Assembly (NCBI RefSeq): GCF_029975155.1
Contig: NZ_JARKPQ010000324.1
Span: 23,109 to 87,108, forward strand
Direction: 5' to 3'
Source: Propionicimonas sp.
GTDB lineage: Bacteria > Actinomycetota > Actinomycetes > Propionibacteriales > Propionibacteriaceae
DNA length: 64,000 nt
Below are positions 35,204 to 43,424 of this stretch, piece after piece (the first letter of the stretch is position 1; each line of letters begins with the position of its first letter). The notes under the pieces are model-generated. The model saw nothing but the letters and a program-made list of their open reading frames with translations. It ran no database searches and had not been told where the DNA came from. Position numbers and translations under genes: made by a program.

Positions 35204-36439
35204 TCACACCCTTCGGGACGTGGCGAGCTCCTCCAGGCGAGTGACGGCACGGCGGACGCCATCCTCCGGGGCGAGGCGCTGGGCGAGCTGGGTGGCGCGA
35301 AGCCGCACGGCGTGGGATTCGGCCGTCGCGACGGCTCGCCGCACGCGTTCGACGCTGGGCTTGCGGGGGTCCAGCGGCGCGGAGGCGACGCCCAGCCGGT
35401 GGAGGCGGTCGGCCCAGAACGGCTGGTCCATCGAGATCGGGACGGGGACCGAGGGGACGCCGCTGGCGGCCGCCTCGTGCGCGGTGCCGGCGCCGCAGTG
35501 GTGGACGACGGCGGCGCAGCGAGGGAACAGCCAGTCGTGCGGGACGAAGCCCGTGCTGAGATGGACGTTCTCCGGCAGAGCCCGGTCGCTCAGCGCGGTC
35601 GGGTCGGCCGCAAGGATGATGCGTCGGGGCGTGAGGCCGGCGACGAGCGCGTCCAGCAGCCTGCCCATGCCGGAGAAGCCCCGCATGGAGCCGAACCCGA
35701 CATGGACGGGCGGCTCGCCCGCGTCGAGGAAGGCGGACAGAGCGGGATCGGGTGTCCAGGGCGATGCGGGAAGCTGCCAGCGCCCGGTGACGGCGAACCG
35801 GCTCGCGGGCCAGTCGTCGGGCTGTGGCACCAGCGACGGTGACCAGGCGCAGAGGGTGTACACGTCACGGGTGGGGTCCGTGATGGGCGCCTGGCCCAGC
35901 TCGCGCCGCGCGGCGTTGAGCGGGCGCCGGGCGTTCAGCCAACCGGCCAGCTGCACCGCTCTGCCTGCCGGACGCCTGAGCACCCGGGGCAACGTGGGCA
36001 TCCCGACGCCGGCCGGTGCCATGGCGTGGGTGGGAGCCAGGGGTTGCAGGACACCGAGCACGGGCCGTGCCCCGACCTCCCGGGCGGCGGCGAGCGCGTG
36101 GTAGTGGGCCACGGGCATCCCCACCACGACGTCCGACCCCTCGGCCACCTGCTGGATGAGCCCGAGCCGGGCTCGGTCGTGGGCGTCGTAGTTCCTCAGC
36201 GACTTCCAGGTGAAGTGACCAGCGTCGACCGCCAGCGCCGATGGCTGCCCCGGCTCCATCGTCTCCCGCAGGCTGCCCTCGAGCGCATGGAACTCCAGTC
36301 CGTGCCGGGTGGCCACGTCCGAGCCTGCCTGATCGCCCACCGTCACCACCTGGTGGCCCGCGGCGCGCAACCCGACCGCGAGCGCCACCAGCGGCAGGAT
36401 GTCGCCCGTGCTGCCATAGCTGACCAGCGTGACCCTCAC
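35204..36439 (-). CDS. GT1-family glycosyltransferase, paralogue
   Basis: This 411-residue protein starts at GTG 36439 ('VRVTLVSYGSTGDILPLVALAVGL'), overlapping the TetR stop (GTGA). The C-terminal donor motif is 'VHHCGAGTAHEAAASGVPSV'. It is strongly similar along its length to the glycosyltransferase at 14383-15588, as is its regulator. It is a probable sugar transferase for a lipid or small-molecule acceptor. No acceptor-making genes are nearby. Confidence 0.87.
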   Translation of the reverse strand: MRVTLVSYGSTGDILPLVALAVGLRAAGHQVVTVGDQAGSDVATRHGLEFHALEGSLRETMEPGQPSALAVDAGHFTWKSLRNYDAHDRARLGLIQQVAEGSDVVVGMPVAHYHALAAAREVGARPVLGVLQPLAPTHAMAPAGVGMPTLPRVLRRPAGRAVQLAGWLNARRPLNAARRELGQAPITDPTRDVYTLCAWSPSLVPQPDDWPASRFAVTGRWQLPASPWTPDPALSAFLDAGEPPVHVGFGSMRGFSGMGRLLDALVAGLTPRRIILAADPTALSDRALPENVHLSTGFVPHDWLFPRCAAVVHHCGAGTAHEAAASGVPSVPVPISMDQPFWADRLHRLGVASAPLDPRKPSVERVRRAVATAESHAVRLRATQLAQRLAPEDGVRRAVTRLEELATSRRV

Positions 36440-37035
36440 CGCCGAGCCGCCCGGTCCGTCGTCTCGAACGGGGCGCACTGGGTCTCGACGATCGACCGCA
36501 TCAGCCGGCGAGCGGTCTCCGGCGGCACCGAGGACGCCGCCAGCGAGAAGCAGAGCGCCGAGAACGACAGCCAGATCGTGGACGCTGCCAGCGCGGCGGG
36601 CGACTCCTCCCACGACAACCCGTCCTCGGGAAACAGGCCCCGCAGTGCTTCGTTAACCTCCTGGACACGGGCCAGGTTCTGTTCGTGGTCGCCCGACCGC
36701 AGATAGGCCACGAAGTAGTCCTGAAGCTGGTCCGGCATCGCGACGGACGCCTCCACCATCTTTCCGACATAGCCCCACACCCGCTCGGTCACCGTCGCGG
36801 CCGACGAGGCCTCCCGGATCATGGCGAGGGAGCTCGCCGTCGAGAGCTCCTCCACGCTGCGCAGGAAGAGGTCGTCCTTCGACCCGACGCTCGCCACCGT
36901 GCCCACCGACACGCCCGCGACGCGTGCGATCAGCGGGATCGTCGCCGTCCGATAGCCCTGCTCGCCGAAGACGGTCGACGCTGCCGCCATCACCCTCGCG
37001 ACCGTCGCGGCGCGAGCCTGAGCTCTCGTTGTCAT
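36436..37035 (-). CDS. TetR-family regulator, paralogue
   Basis: This 199-residue protein has the helix-turn-helix 'ATIPLIARVAGVSVGTVASVGSKDDLFLRSVEE' and the same C-terminal signatures as the regulator at 15585 ('TVTERVWGYVGKMVEASVAM', 'IVETQCAPFET'). It is first in a two-gene operon with the glycosyltransferase. Two palindromes directly upstream are likely operators. The pair is probably a duplicate of the module at 14-16 kb or was acquired separately from the same family. Confidence 0.88.
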   Translation of the reverse strand: MTTRAQARAATVARVMAAASTVFGEQGYRTATIPLIARVAGVSVGTVASVGSKDDLFLRSVEELSTASSLAMIREASSAATVTERVWGYVGKMVEASVAMPDQLQDYFVAYLRSGDHEQNLARVQEVNEALRGLFPEDGLSWEESPAALAASTIWLSFSALCFSLAASSVPPETARRLMRSIVETQCAPFETTDRAARR

Positions 37036-37044
37036 GACACTCCC

Positions 37045-37070
37045 TGAACGTATTCACTGAACGCGTTCAG
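37045..37070. promoter_or_regulatory. Two adjacent TetR operator palindromes
   Basis: TGAACGTATTCA (37045-37056) and the perfect palindrome CTGAACGCGTTCAG (37057-37070) abut each other just upstream of the TetR start. They share the core with the operator at 16193-16208. Confidence 0.68.
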
Positions 37071-37121
37071 GTTACTAGGCCTGCGTGCATCGCGCGACGT
37101 GGCGGGACAGCAACCCCGATG

Positions 37122-37281
37122 GGTTCAGTGCTGCATGTCCACGAAGCGGCTGTAGTGGCCCTGACCTGCGCGAGTCCGGCTCGCTGGAGCAGGACGCGCG
37201 GACGTGGTGATCCTTGCTCCGGGCCACGGTTCGGCTGCGGACAGCGCCACCATCGGGACGTCCAGTTCCTTGGCCAGCAGC
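37122..37281 (-). pseudogene. Rearranged duplicate of the dnaB 3' end
   Basis: Bases 37122-37163 are identical over 42 bases to the dnaB 3' end at 40991-41032. Bases 37164 to about 37212 match dnaB 41143-41190 but in the opposite orientation (they read DLRESGSLEQDA on the plus strand, with a two-base insertion). Bases from about 37215 to 37281 match dnaB 41221-41286 in the original orientation with several changes. So this is a broken dnaB fragment with deletions and an inverted middle segment. It encodes nothing useful. Confidence 0.88.
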
Positions 37282-37338
37282 TGCCATCCCCTTGCCCACG
37301 ACCATCCGGCCTCGGCTTGCCGAGGTCACCGTGCCGGT

Positions 37339-39069
37339 ATGGAAGTTGGCATACTGCACGTCGTGGCATCGAAGCCCGCCCTGCAAGCTGTTGACCCAGC
37401 GGTCCTCGGCATACCGCGCCGGTACCGCCGGTCCACTTCGTTGTGGTCCGACTCCACCGACCGCTGGAGCCTGTCGAGCCAGGTCTTCGCCCTGGTGGTG
37501 TTGATGCTGCTCGTCGTGGTGGTGCCCGTCTGGGGGATGTCCTTGCGTGCGGCTGAAGAGAGCGCACGCAATGAGGCGATCGCTCGCGCACGGTCGACTG
37601 CGGAGACGCTGGCCGATTCGCCGTGGGTCATCGCCGCCGTGAACAGCCCCGACCCGACAGCTGCGCTGAGCGGAGCGGTCGCGCAGATCCAGGCCGACAA
37701 CAATCTCGACTTCATTGTCGTCATGGACACCGACGGCACACGCTGGACTCACCCGGATCCGACGCAGATCGGACGCGTCTACCTGGGCTCCATCGCTGAG
37801 GCCGTTCAGGGTGGTGTCGTCGTCGAGGAGTACCTCGGCACCCTTGGACGGTCCGTCCGGGTGGTCACCCCCATAGTCAGCGAGGGGCGCACGATCGGCC
37901 TGGTCGCAGCCGGGGTACTCATGGATTCTGTACAACGGATCAGCCAGGAGCGGTCGCTGCAACTGTTGGCGATAACCGTCGCCTCACTCGTACTGGGCAC
38001 TCTCGGAACCTGGGCGATCACGCGCCGGATCCACCGGCAGACCCGCGGTCTCGGCCCGCTCGGGCTGGGCCGGCTGTATTCCTACCACGAGGCGCTGCTG
38101 CACTCGGTACGCGCCGGCCTGGTGCTGGTGGGCCGCGACGGCACCGTGGTTCTGTGCAACGACGTGGCCCGCGAACTGGTCGGCACGCCTCAGGTGAGGC
38201 CGGGTCAGCCGGTGGCTGACCTCTGGCTCGACCCCGAGCTGAGCGAACTGATGAGTTCCGGCCGCGAATGCGACGGGGAGACCATTGTCGAGGACGGCCG
38301 GGTTCTGGTCGTGACCCAAGTGCGGGCCATCCTCGACGGCGAGGATCTGGGCTGGGTGACGACGCTGCGCGACCGCACCGACCTGGTGCGGCTGACCGGT
38401 GAACTGGACTCGGCTCGTTCCTTCGGCGAAATGCTGCGCAGCCGGGCCCACGAGGCCGACAACCGGCTGCACACGGTCATCATGCTGGTGGAGATGGGGC
38501 GTACCGCGGAGGCCGTGGAACTCGCCACGGCGACGATCGAGCAGAGCCAGGTACTCGTGGACGCGGTCACCGGCGCGGTCCGGGACGCGCCGCTGGCCGC
38601 CTTGCTGCTGGGCAAGTCCGCCCAGGCGGAGGAGCGGGGGGTGAGCCTCCGCCTGGCCCCCGACCTCGACGTGCCCGACACCGGGGTGGCTCAGAGGGAC
38701 ATCCTGGTCGTCCTCGGCAATCTCATCGACAACGCCATCGATGCCGCCGCAACCGGTGATGAGCCGCGCTGGGTCGAGGTCGGCGGCAGCGTGGAACGGA
38801 CGAACGGGCATGTCGCGGTGCGGTTCGATGTGGCCGACTCCGGTCCGGGCATACCGCCCGAGTTTGTGGGCAGTGCCTTCCAGAGGGGCTGGAGCACCAA
38901 GCCGCATGGCGAACCCGGGCTCCGACCTCAGGGACGGGGCCTGGGGCTGTCACTGGTCGCGGGCACCGTCCGGCGCCTCGGCGGCACCATCGAGGTGACT
39001 CGCGCGCCTTCCAGGTTCGTGGTACGGCTACCACTGCCGGGAGCCGGCGATGAGGAGCGGGAGCCATGA
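37339..39069 (+). CDS. Sensor histidine kinase, CitA/DcuS type
   Basis: From ATG 37339 the protein has 576 residues; the start is uncertain because the dnaB remnant lies directly upstream. A first membrane helix (about 50-72) and a second (about 218-238) flank an extracytoplasmic PAS-like sensor ('DFIVVMDTDGTRWTHPDPTQIGRVYLGS'). A cytoplasmic PAS region follows, then the H-box with histidine 371 ('RAHEADNRLHTVIMLVEMG'), the N-box 'NLIDNAIDAA' and G-boxes 'DSGPGIPPEF' and 'GRGLGLSLV'. Kinases of this type sense citrate, malate or fumarate. It is coupled to the response regulator by an ATGA overlap. Confidence 0.88.
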   Translation: MEVGILHVVASKPALQAVDPAVLGIPRRYRRSTSLWSDSTDRWSLSSQVFALVVLMLLVVVVPVWGMSLRAAEESARNEAIARARSTAETLADSPWVIAAVNSPDPTAALSGAVAQIQADNNLDFIVVMDTDGTRWTHPDPTQIGRVYLGSIAEAVQGGVVVEEYLGTLGRSVRVVTPIVSEGRTIGLVAAGVLMDSVQRISQERSLQLLAITVASLVLGTLGTWAITRRIHRQTRGLGPLGLGRLYSYHEALLHSVRAGLVLVGRDGTVVLCNDVARELVGTPQVRPGQPVADLWLDPELSELMSSGRECDGETIVEDGRVLVVTQVRAILDGEDLGWVTTLRDRTDLVRLTGELDSARSFGEMLRSRAHEADNRLHTVIMLVEMGRTAEAVELATATIEQSQVLVDAVTGAVRDAPLAALLLGKSAQAEERGVSLRLAPDLDVPDTGVAQRDILVVLGNLIDNAIDAAATGDEPRWVEVGGSVERTNGHVAVRFDVADSGPGIPPEFVGSAFQRGWSTKPHGEPGLRPQGRGLGLSLVAGTVRRLGGTIEVTRAPSRFVVRLPLPGAGDEEREP

Positions 39070-39746
39070 TCCGGGTGTTGGTCGTGGACGACCAGCCCGC
39101 CGTCGCGGAGGGCCATCGCCGCTATGTGGAGCGGGTGTCGGGCTTCGAGGTGATCGGCGTGGTCCATGGCGGCGAACAGGCAATCGAACGCTGCCGGAGG
39201 GGAGACGTCGACCTGGTACTGCTCGATCTGGCGATGCCGGGGATGCACGGTCTCGAGGTCGCACGGGCACTGCAGGCCCAGCCAGAGGGCCCGGACGTCA
39301 TGGTCCTGACGGCTTCGCGGGATCTTCAGACGGTACGCGCGGCGATGCGGGGCGGGGCTTTGCACTACGTGGTGAAGCCGTTCTCGTTCGCGACCCTACG
39401 AGCCAAGCTCCTCCACTACGCCAGCTTCGCCGCGGCTGCGACCGGCGCACGCGACGTGATTGACCAGGGCGAGATCGATGCGGCCCTGGCGGCACTGCGC
39501 GACCCGGGCGGAACGGACCTGGCCAAGGGACTGTCCAGGGAGACCCTGGTGGCCGTGCGGGCGGCTCTACTGGCCGAGCCGAACGGACTATCGGCAAGCC
39601 GGGTGGCCGAGATCATCGGAGCTTCACGGGTCACCGCGCGACGCTACCTCGAGTACCTGGCGGAAACCGGAGGCTGCGAGCGCGAGCCAGTGTACGGCCG
39701 AGCAGGTCGCCCGGAACTGGTCTACAGACCGAAGGCCTCCGGTTGA
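39066..39746 (+). CDS. Response regulator, CitB/DcuR type
   Basis: This 226-residue protein has a receiver domain with phospho-acceptor aspartate 54 ('VLLDLAMPGMHGLEVA') and the conserved lysine in 'HYVVKPFSF'. It also has a C-terminal DNA-binding region ('GLSASRVAEIIGASRVTARRYLEYLAETG') as in CitB/DpiA regulators. It would activate a carboxylate transporter or pathway gene, which usually sits next door. Here only remnants of a membrane gene lie downstream. Confidence 0.9.
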   Translation: MIRVLVVDDQPAVAEGHRRYVERVSGFEVIGVVHGGEQAIERCRRGDVDLVLLDLAMPGMHGLEVARALQAQPEGPDVMVLTASRDLQTVRAAMRGGALHYVVKPFSFATLRAKLLHYASFAAAATGARDVIDQGEIDAALAALRDPGGTDLAKGLSRETLVAVRAALLAEPNGLSASRVAEIIGASRVTARRYLEYLAETGGCEREPVYGRAGRPELVYRPKASG

Positions 39747-39757
39747 CTCCAGAGAGT

Positions 39758-39787
39758 ACGGGGGCCCGGCCTGCGCCGGGCCCCCGT
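39758..39787 (+). terminator. Strong hairpin after the two-component system
   Basis: A perfect 13-base stem (ACGGGGGCCCGGC paired with GCCGGGCCCCCGT) with a four-base CTGC loop lies 11 bases after the response-regulator stop. It lacks a long T-run, as is common in high-G+C species. Confidence 0.75.
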
Positions 39788-39826
39788 TGCTGCTGACGGA
39801 CCCAGTGAGTGGTCCGGCCAGCGCGG

Positions 39827-39887
39827 TCAGCCGGCCCCCATCAGAGCCAGCAGGACGCCCCCGGCGATCACGCTGGCGACCTGCCCG
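39827..39887 (-). pseudogene. 3' stub of a membrane transporter gene
   Basis: Read on the minus strand, these bases encode a short tail 'QVASVIAGGVLLALMGAG' and stop, hydrophobic like the last helix of a permease. Immediately upstream in that direction the sequence switches to the antisense of a PEP carboxykinase fragment. A carboxylate permease would be the expected partner of the CitA/CitB-type system. The family assignment is only a guess. Confidence 0.4.
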
Positions 39888-39889
39888 GA

Positions 39890-40837
39890 CCCGACGGCCG
39901 GCTGTACGCGATCAACCCCGAATCCGGCTTCTTCGGCGTCGCGCCCTACACCAGCGAGAAAACCAACCCCACCTGCCTCAACGCCCTGACCCACGACGTG
40001 ATCTTCACCAACGTCGCCCTCACCGACGACGGCGACATCTGGTGGGAAGGCCTCACCGACGAACCACCAGCCCACCTGACCGACTGGCAAGGCAACGACT
40101 GGACCCCCGACAGCGGCCGGCCCGCAGCCCACCCCAACAGCCGCTTCACCGTCCACGCCGCCCAAGCCGAATCCATCTGCCCTGACTGGGAGAACCCGGC
40201 CGGGGTGCCGATCGATGTGATCCTGTTCGGTGGCCGCCGCGCCACCAACATCCCCCTCATCAGCGAGGCCTACGACTGGGAACACGGCGTCTTCATCGGC
40301 GCCACCGTCTCCTCAGAACAAACCGCAGCCGCCGAAGGCGTCGTCGGAGCACTACGCCGCGACCCCTTCGCCATGCTCCCCTTCTGCGGCTACAACATGG
40401 CCGACTACTGGAACCACTGGCTGAAGACAGGCGAAGTACTCGGCGACAAAGCCCCCCGCATCTTCCAGGTCAACTGGTTCCGCAAGGACGCCGAGGGCCG
40501 CTGGCTGTGGCCGGGCTTCGGGGAGAACTCCCGCCCGATCGAATGGGCCCTACGCCGGGTCGCCGGCCAAACCGAAGCCATCGACGCCATCTCCGGACGC
40601 ATCCCAGCACCCGGCCAACTCAACACCGACGGCCTCGACATCACCGACGCCCAACTGGAAGCACTCTTCGAACTCGACCCCGACGCCTGGACGCTCGAAA
40701 CCCGAATCACCGAGGATTACTTCGCCGAGTTCGGCGACAAAGTGCCCCAAGCCCTACGCCAGCAACTGCGGGACCTCAGCGAGCGGGTCGCCCAATCGCT
40801 GAAGAGCGGGCTTCGACCGACATCGAACGGGAGCTGA
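39890..40837 (+). pseudogene. Truncated GTP-dependent PEP carboxykinase (C-terminal half)
   Basis: The frame encodes about 315 residues matching the second half of GTP-dependent phosphoenolpyruvate carboxykinase. It starts abruptly at 'PDGRLYAINPESGFFGVAP' and includes 'VIFTNVALTDDGDIWWEG', 'FGGRRATNIPLI', 'AYDWEHGVFIGATVSSEQTAAA', 'DPFAMLPFCGYNMADYW' and 'FQVNWFRKDAEGRWLWPGFGEN'. Normal enzymes have about 600 residues. The missing half carries the GTP P-loop, the substrate site and the manganese ligands, so this piece cannot be active. Codons with A in third position (CAA, CCA, GCA) are more common than in neighbours, hinting at a foreign source. Confidence 0.9.
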
Positions 40838-40990
40838 CTCACCGCACTCAAGCCACGGCCTGCGGGAATGCGCACCCTGGGTCACGGTGAGCGGGACCAT
40901 GAAGCCGAGGACAGCGCTCCCGACTGCGAGGGGTGTCAGGATCTGGAGACTCCAACAGCAGCGGCAGGATGAGGCCAATGGCACCGGGCC
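40838..40990. other. Degenerate segment between the PEP carboxykinase fragment and dnaB
   Basis: No intact gene is present. On the minus strand two frames carry hydrophobic stretches ('AIGLILPLLLESP' and 'LTPLAVGSAVLGFMVPLTV'), compatible with frameshifted membrane-protein coding sequence. It may be the 5' part of the membrane gene whose 3' stub is at 39827-39887. Confidence 0.35.
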
Positions 40991-41032
40991 GGTTCAGTGC
41001 TGCATGTCCACGAAGCGGCTGTAGTGGCCCTG
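40991..41032. repeat. 42-base direct repeat covering the dnaB 3' end
   Basis: This stretch, which includes the last codons and stop of dnaB, is repeated exactly at 37122-37163 in the same orientation. The two copies bracket the 3.8-kb segment with the two-component system and truncated PEP carboxykinase. Confidence 0.9.
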
Positions 41033-42355
41033 GAAGGCCACGGTGACCGTCCGGGTCTGGCCGTTGCGGTGCTTGGCGACGATGAAGTCGGCCTCGCCGG
41101 AGCGCTCGGAGGCGTTGTTGTACATGTCGTCGCGGTGCAGCAGGATCACCACGTCCGCGTCCTGCTCCAGCGAGCCGGACTCGCGCAGGTCGCTCAGCAT
41201 CGGCTTCTTGTCGGTGCGCTGCTCGGGGCCACGGTTCAGCTGCGACAGCGCGACCACCGGGACGTCCAGCTCCTTGGCCAGCAGCTTCATCTGCCGGGAG
41301 AACTCGGAGACCTCCAGCTGGCGGCTCTCCACCCGCTTGCCTGAGCTCATCAGCTGCATGTAGTCGACGATCACCAGCTTCAGGTCGTTGCGCTGCTTGA
41401 GCCGTCGCGCCTTCGCCCGGATCTCCATCATCGTCAGGTTGGGCGAGTCGTCGATGAACAGCGGCGCGCTCGACACGTCCGCCGTCTTCCGCGCGATCCG
41501 GGCCCAGTTCTCGTCGCTCATGTGGCCCTTGCGGATGTCGTGCAGCGGCACCTGCGCCTCCGCCGAGATCAGGCGCATCACGATCTCGGTCTTCGTCATC
41601 TCCAAGCTGAAGAACGCCGCGCACAGCCCGTGCTGGATAGACGCCGCCCGCGCCAGGTCGAGCCCCAGCGTCGACTTGCCCACGCCTGGACGCGCCGCGA
41701 CGATGACCATCTGACCCGGATGCAGCCCGTTCGTCAGCTCGTCGAGGTCGGCGAAGCCCGTCGGCACGCCCGCCATCACCCCGTGCGCGCTCAGTGCTTC
41801 GATCTCGTCGAGCGTGGACTCCATCAGCGCGCTCAGCGGCTCGTAGTCCTCGCTGGCCTTGCCCTCGGCCACCTCGTAGATGGCCTGCTGCGCCGCGTCC
41901 ACGATGCCGGCGACGTCGCCCTGCCCCGCGTAGCCCAGCTGGCTGATCTTGATGGACGCCTCCACCAGCCGGCGCAGGATCGCCTTCTCCCGCACGATCT
42001 CCGCGTAGTAGGCGGCGTTCGACGCGATCGACACCGTCGACAGCAGGTCGTGGATGTAGATGTGCCCGCCGATGCGGCCCAGTTCGCCACGCTTGGCCAG
42101 CTCGTCGGCGACCGTGATCGCGTCCGCCGGTTCGCCGCGTCCGTACAGATTGAGGATCGCCTCGTAGATCGTCTCGTGTGCGGGACGGTAGAAGTCACGC
42201 CCCTTGACGATCTCGGCCACGTCGCCGATCGCGTCCTTGCTGAGCAGCATCGCGCCCAGCACGCTCTGCTCCGCAGCAACGTCCTGCGGGGGGGTGCGAT
42301 CAGGCCCGGCGTACTCGGCCTCGCTGTCGTAAGGCATGACCTCAGCGAGTGACAT
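40994..42355 (-). CDS. dnaB: Replicative DNA helicase DnaB
   Basis: This 453-residue protein has the complete DnaB layout. The N-terminal domain begins near 'PPQDVAAEQSVLGAMLLSKDAIGDV'. The RecA-like motor has Walker A 'ARPGVGKSTLGLDLARAAS', 'LVIVDYMQLM' (Walker B) and 'VVALSQLNRGPEQR', with the tail 'VAFQGHYSRFVDMQH'. It unwinds DNA at the replication fork as a hexamer. ATG 42355 has GGGAGAGAC upstream. No intein is present. Its 3' end was duplicated (see 37122). The usual actinobacterial partner rplI is not next to it here. Confidence 0.96.
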   Translation of the reverse strand: MSLAEVMPYDSEAEYAGPDRTPPQDVAAEQSVLGAMLLSKDAIGDVAEIVKGRDFYRPAHETIYEAILNLYGRGEPADAITVADELAKRGELGRIGGHIYIHDLLSTVSIASNAAYYAEIVREKAILRRLVEASIKISQLGYAGQGDVAGIVDAAQQAIYEVAEGKASEDYEPLSALMESTLDEIEALSAHGVMAGVPTGFADLDELTNGLHPGQMVIVAARPGVGKSTLGLDLARAASIQHGLCAAFFSLEMTKTEIVMRLISAEAQVPLHDIRKGHMSDENWARIARKTADVSSAPLFIDDSPNLTMMEIRAKARRLKQRNDLKLVIVDYMQLMSSGKRVESRQLEVSEFSRQMKLLAKELDVPVVALSQLNRGPEQRTDKKPMLSDLRESGSLEQDADVVILLHRDDMYNNASERSGEADFIVAKHRNGQTRTVTVAFQGHYSRFVDMQH

Positions 42356-42778
42356 CGTCTGTCGTCTCTCCCATCCAAGGCTCGTCCGGTGGCTCTGTCG
42401 AGCAGCCTAGGACGGCCCTCTGACAGCCGGGACGAAGGCTCCGCCGCCTCCGTTCCTGCGCCCCGACCCGAGTCAACCTAGACCCATTCGGCGGTGCTCT
42501 CAACGGCGTAATCCACAGGGCCTGTGGATGATCTGGGGACAACGTCACCGGCTCGGCGGGAGACCTGTGCACGACGCGGTGCCGTAGCTGTGGACACAAA
42601 GCGAGAACGGCGTTCATTATGGTTCTGACTAGGAGATCCATTCTCGTACACATGTGGAGGAGAAGAATTTTCGGCTTTCTTCCGTGCGTGAGTGACCCAC
42701 TTGACAAGGAAGGCTGCGGGGGGGTGTATGGCGTGGCGCCCCGCGGGGTTATGCACACTCTGTCCACAGCGCCACCGT
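42356..42778. other. Non-coding region with DnaA-box-like sites
   Basis: I find no convincing gene in these bases. There are several sites close to the DnaA box: ATCCACAG-GGC-CTGTGGAT as a palindrome at 42511-42529, TGTGGACAC at 42589-42597 and CTGTCCACA at 42760-42768. A noticeably A+T-richer patch lies at about 42600-42690. It holds the dnaB promoter and separates divergent dnaB and csoR. Confidence 0.4.
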
Positions 42779-42807
42779 TTGCCAAGGATACCCATGGGGG
42801 GTATCCT
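42779..42807 (+). promoter_or_regulatory. csoR promoter with CsoR operator
   Basis: A -35 like TTGCCA (42779-42784) and a -10 like TATCCT (42802-42807) are 17 bases apart. Between and over them lies the inverted repeat GGATACCC-N5-GGGTATCC (42786-42806), the G/C-tract palindrome recognised by CsoR repressors. Copper would release the repressor and switch on the csoR-copZ-copA operon. Confidence 0.82.
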
Positions 42808-42830
42808 GACAAGGAGCGATGGAGGTGGGC

Positions 42831-43163
42831 ATGACACACGAAGAGCAACTGTCACATGCGTCCGACTGTCACCACGACTCCGGCCACGGCTACCTCGACC
42901 ACAAGGACGAGTACCTGCGCCGGCTGAAGCGGATCGAGGGCCAGGCCCGCGGCCTGCAGCGGATGGTCGACGAGGAGCAGTACTGCATCGACATCCTCAC
43001 GCAGGTGTCGGCCATGACGAAGGCACTGGAGGCCCTCGCCCTCGCCATGCTCAACGAGCACCTCAGCCACTGCGTGGTCCGGGCCGCTCGCGCCGGGGGT
43101 GAGGAGGCGGACCTCAAGCTGCGCGAGGCGTCCGACGCCATCGCCCGGCTCGTCCGGTCCTGA
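42831..43163 (+). CDS. csoR: Copper-sensing repressor CsoR
   Basis: This 110-residue all-helical protein has the copper ligands in family spacing: cysteine 52, histidine 77 and cysteine 81 (25 and 4 residues apart, as in characterised CsoR). It also has a histidine-rich N-terminus ('SHASDCHHDSGHG'). ATG 42831 is preferred for GGAGGTG just upstream; ATG 42819 is possible. It is first in the operon and auto-regulated through the palindrome in its promoter. Confidence 0.93.
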   Translation: MTHEEQLSHASDCHHDSGHGYLDHKDEYLRRLKRIEGQARGLQRMVDEEQYCIDILTQVSAMTKALEALALAMLNEHLSHCVVRAARAGGEEADLKLREASDAIARLVRS

Positions 43164-43210
43164 AGCACGCTCACCACCGGATCAACCAACGAAGTCCTGA
43201 AGGAGAGAAC

Positions 43211-43417
43211 GTGATCACCAGCTACACCGTCACCGGCATGACCTGCAACCACTGCGTGCACGCGATCAAGGAGGAGGTGTCGGCCGTCCCCGGGGTGACC
43301 GCCGTCGACCTCACCCTCGAAGGCGGCACGCTCGACGTCACCTCCGACGCCCCGGTCGACTTCGACCGCATCGTCGAGGCCGTCTACGAGGCCGGCGAGC
43401 AGTACAGCGTCGCCTGA
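43211..43417 (+). CDS. copZ: Copper chaperone CopZ (heavy-metal-associated domain)
   Basis: This 68-residue single HMA domain has the copper motif GMTCNHC (cysteines 12 and 15) and the ferredoxin-like pattern '[18 protein letters not shown]'. It carries Cu(I) to the CopA pump. GTG 43211 follows AGGAGAGAAC. It lies between csoR and copA. Confidence 0.92.
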   Translation: MITSYTVTGMTCNHCVHAIKEEVSAVPGVTAVDLTLEGGTLDVTSDAPVDFDRIVEAVYEAGEQYSVA

Positions 43418-43424
43418 CGCACCC

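Noticed and set aside
37122..37281. Intein or alternative exon-like piece of dnaB
   Set aside because: There are no intein motifs. The piece is a mixture of direct and inverted fragments with frameshifts, so a rearrangement scar fits better.
39809..39889. ATG 39809 as a genuine start of the PEP carboxykinase-like protein
   Set aside because: The first 27 codons are out-of-frame transporter-stub sequence antisense to its tail. No ribosome site is seen, and the family N-terminal half is missing.
42619..42834. Small frames between dnaB and csoR
   Set aside because: They have unconvincing starts, no domains and overlap the CsoR operator.
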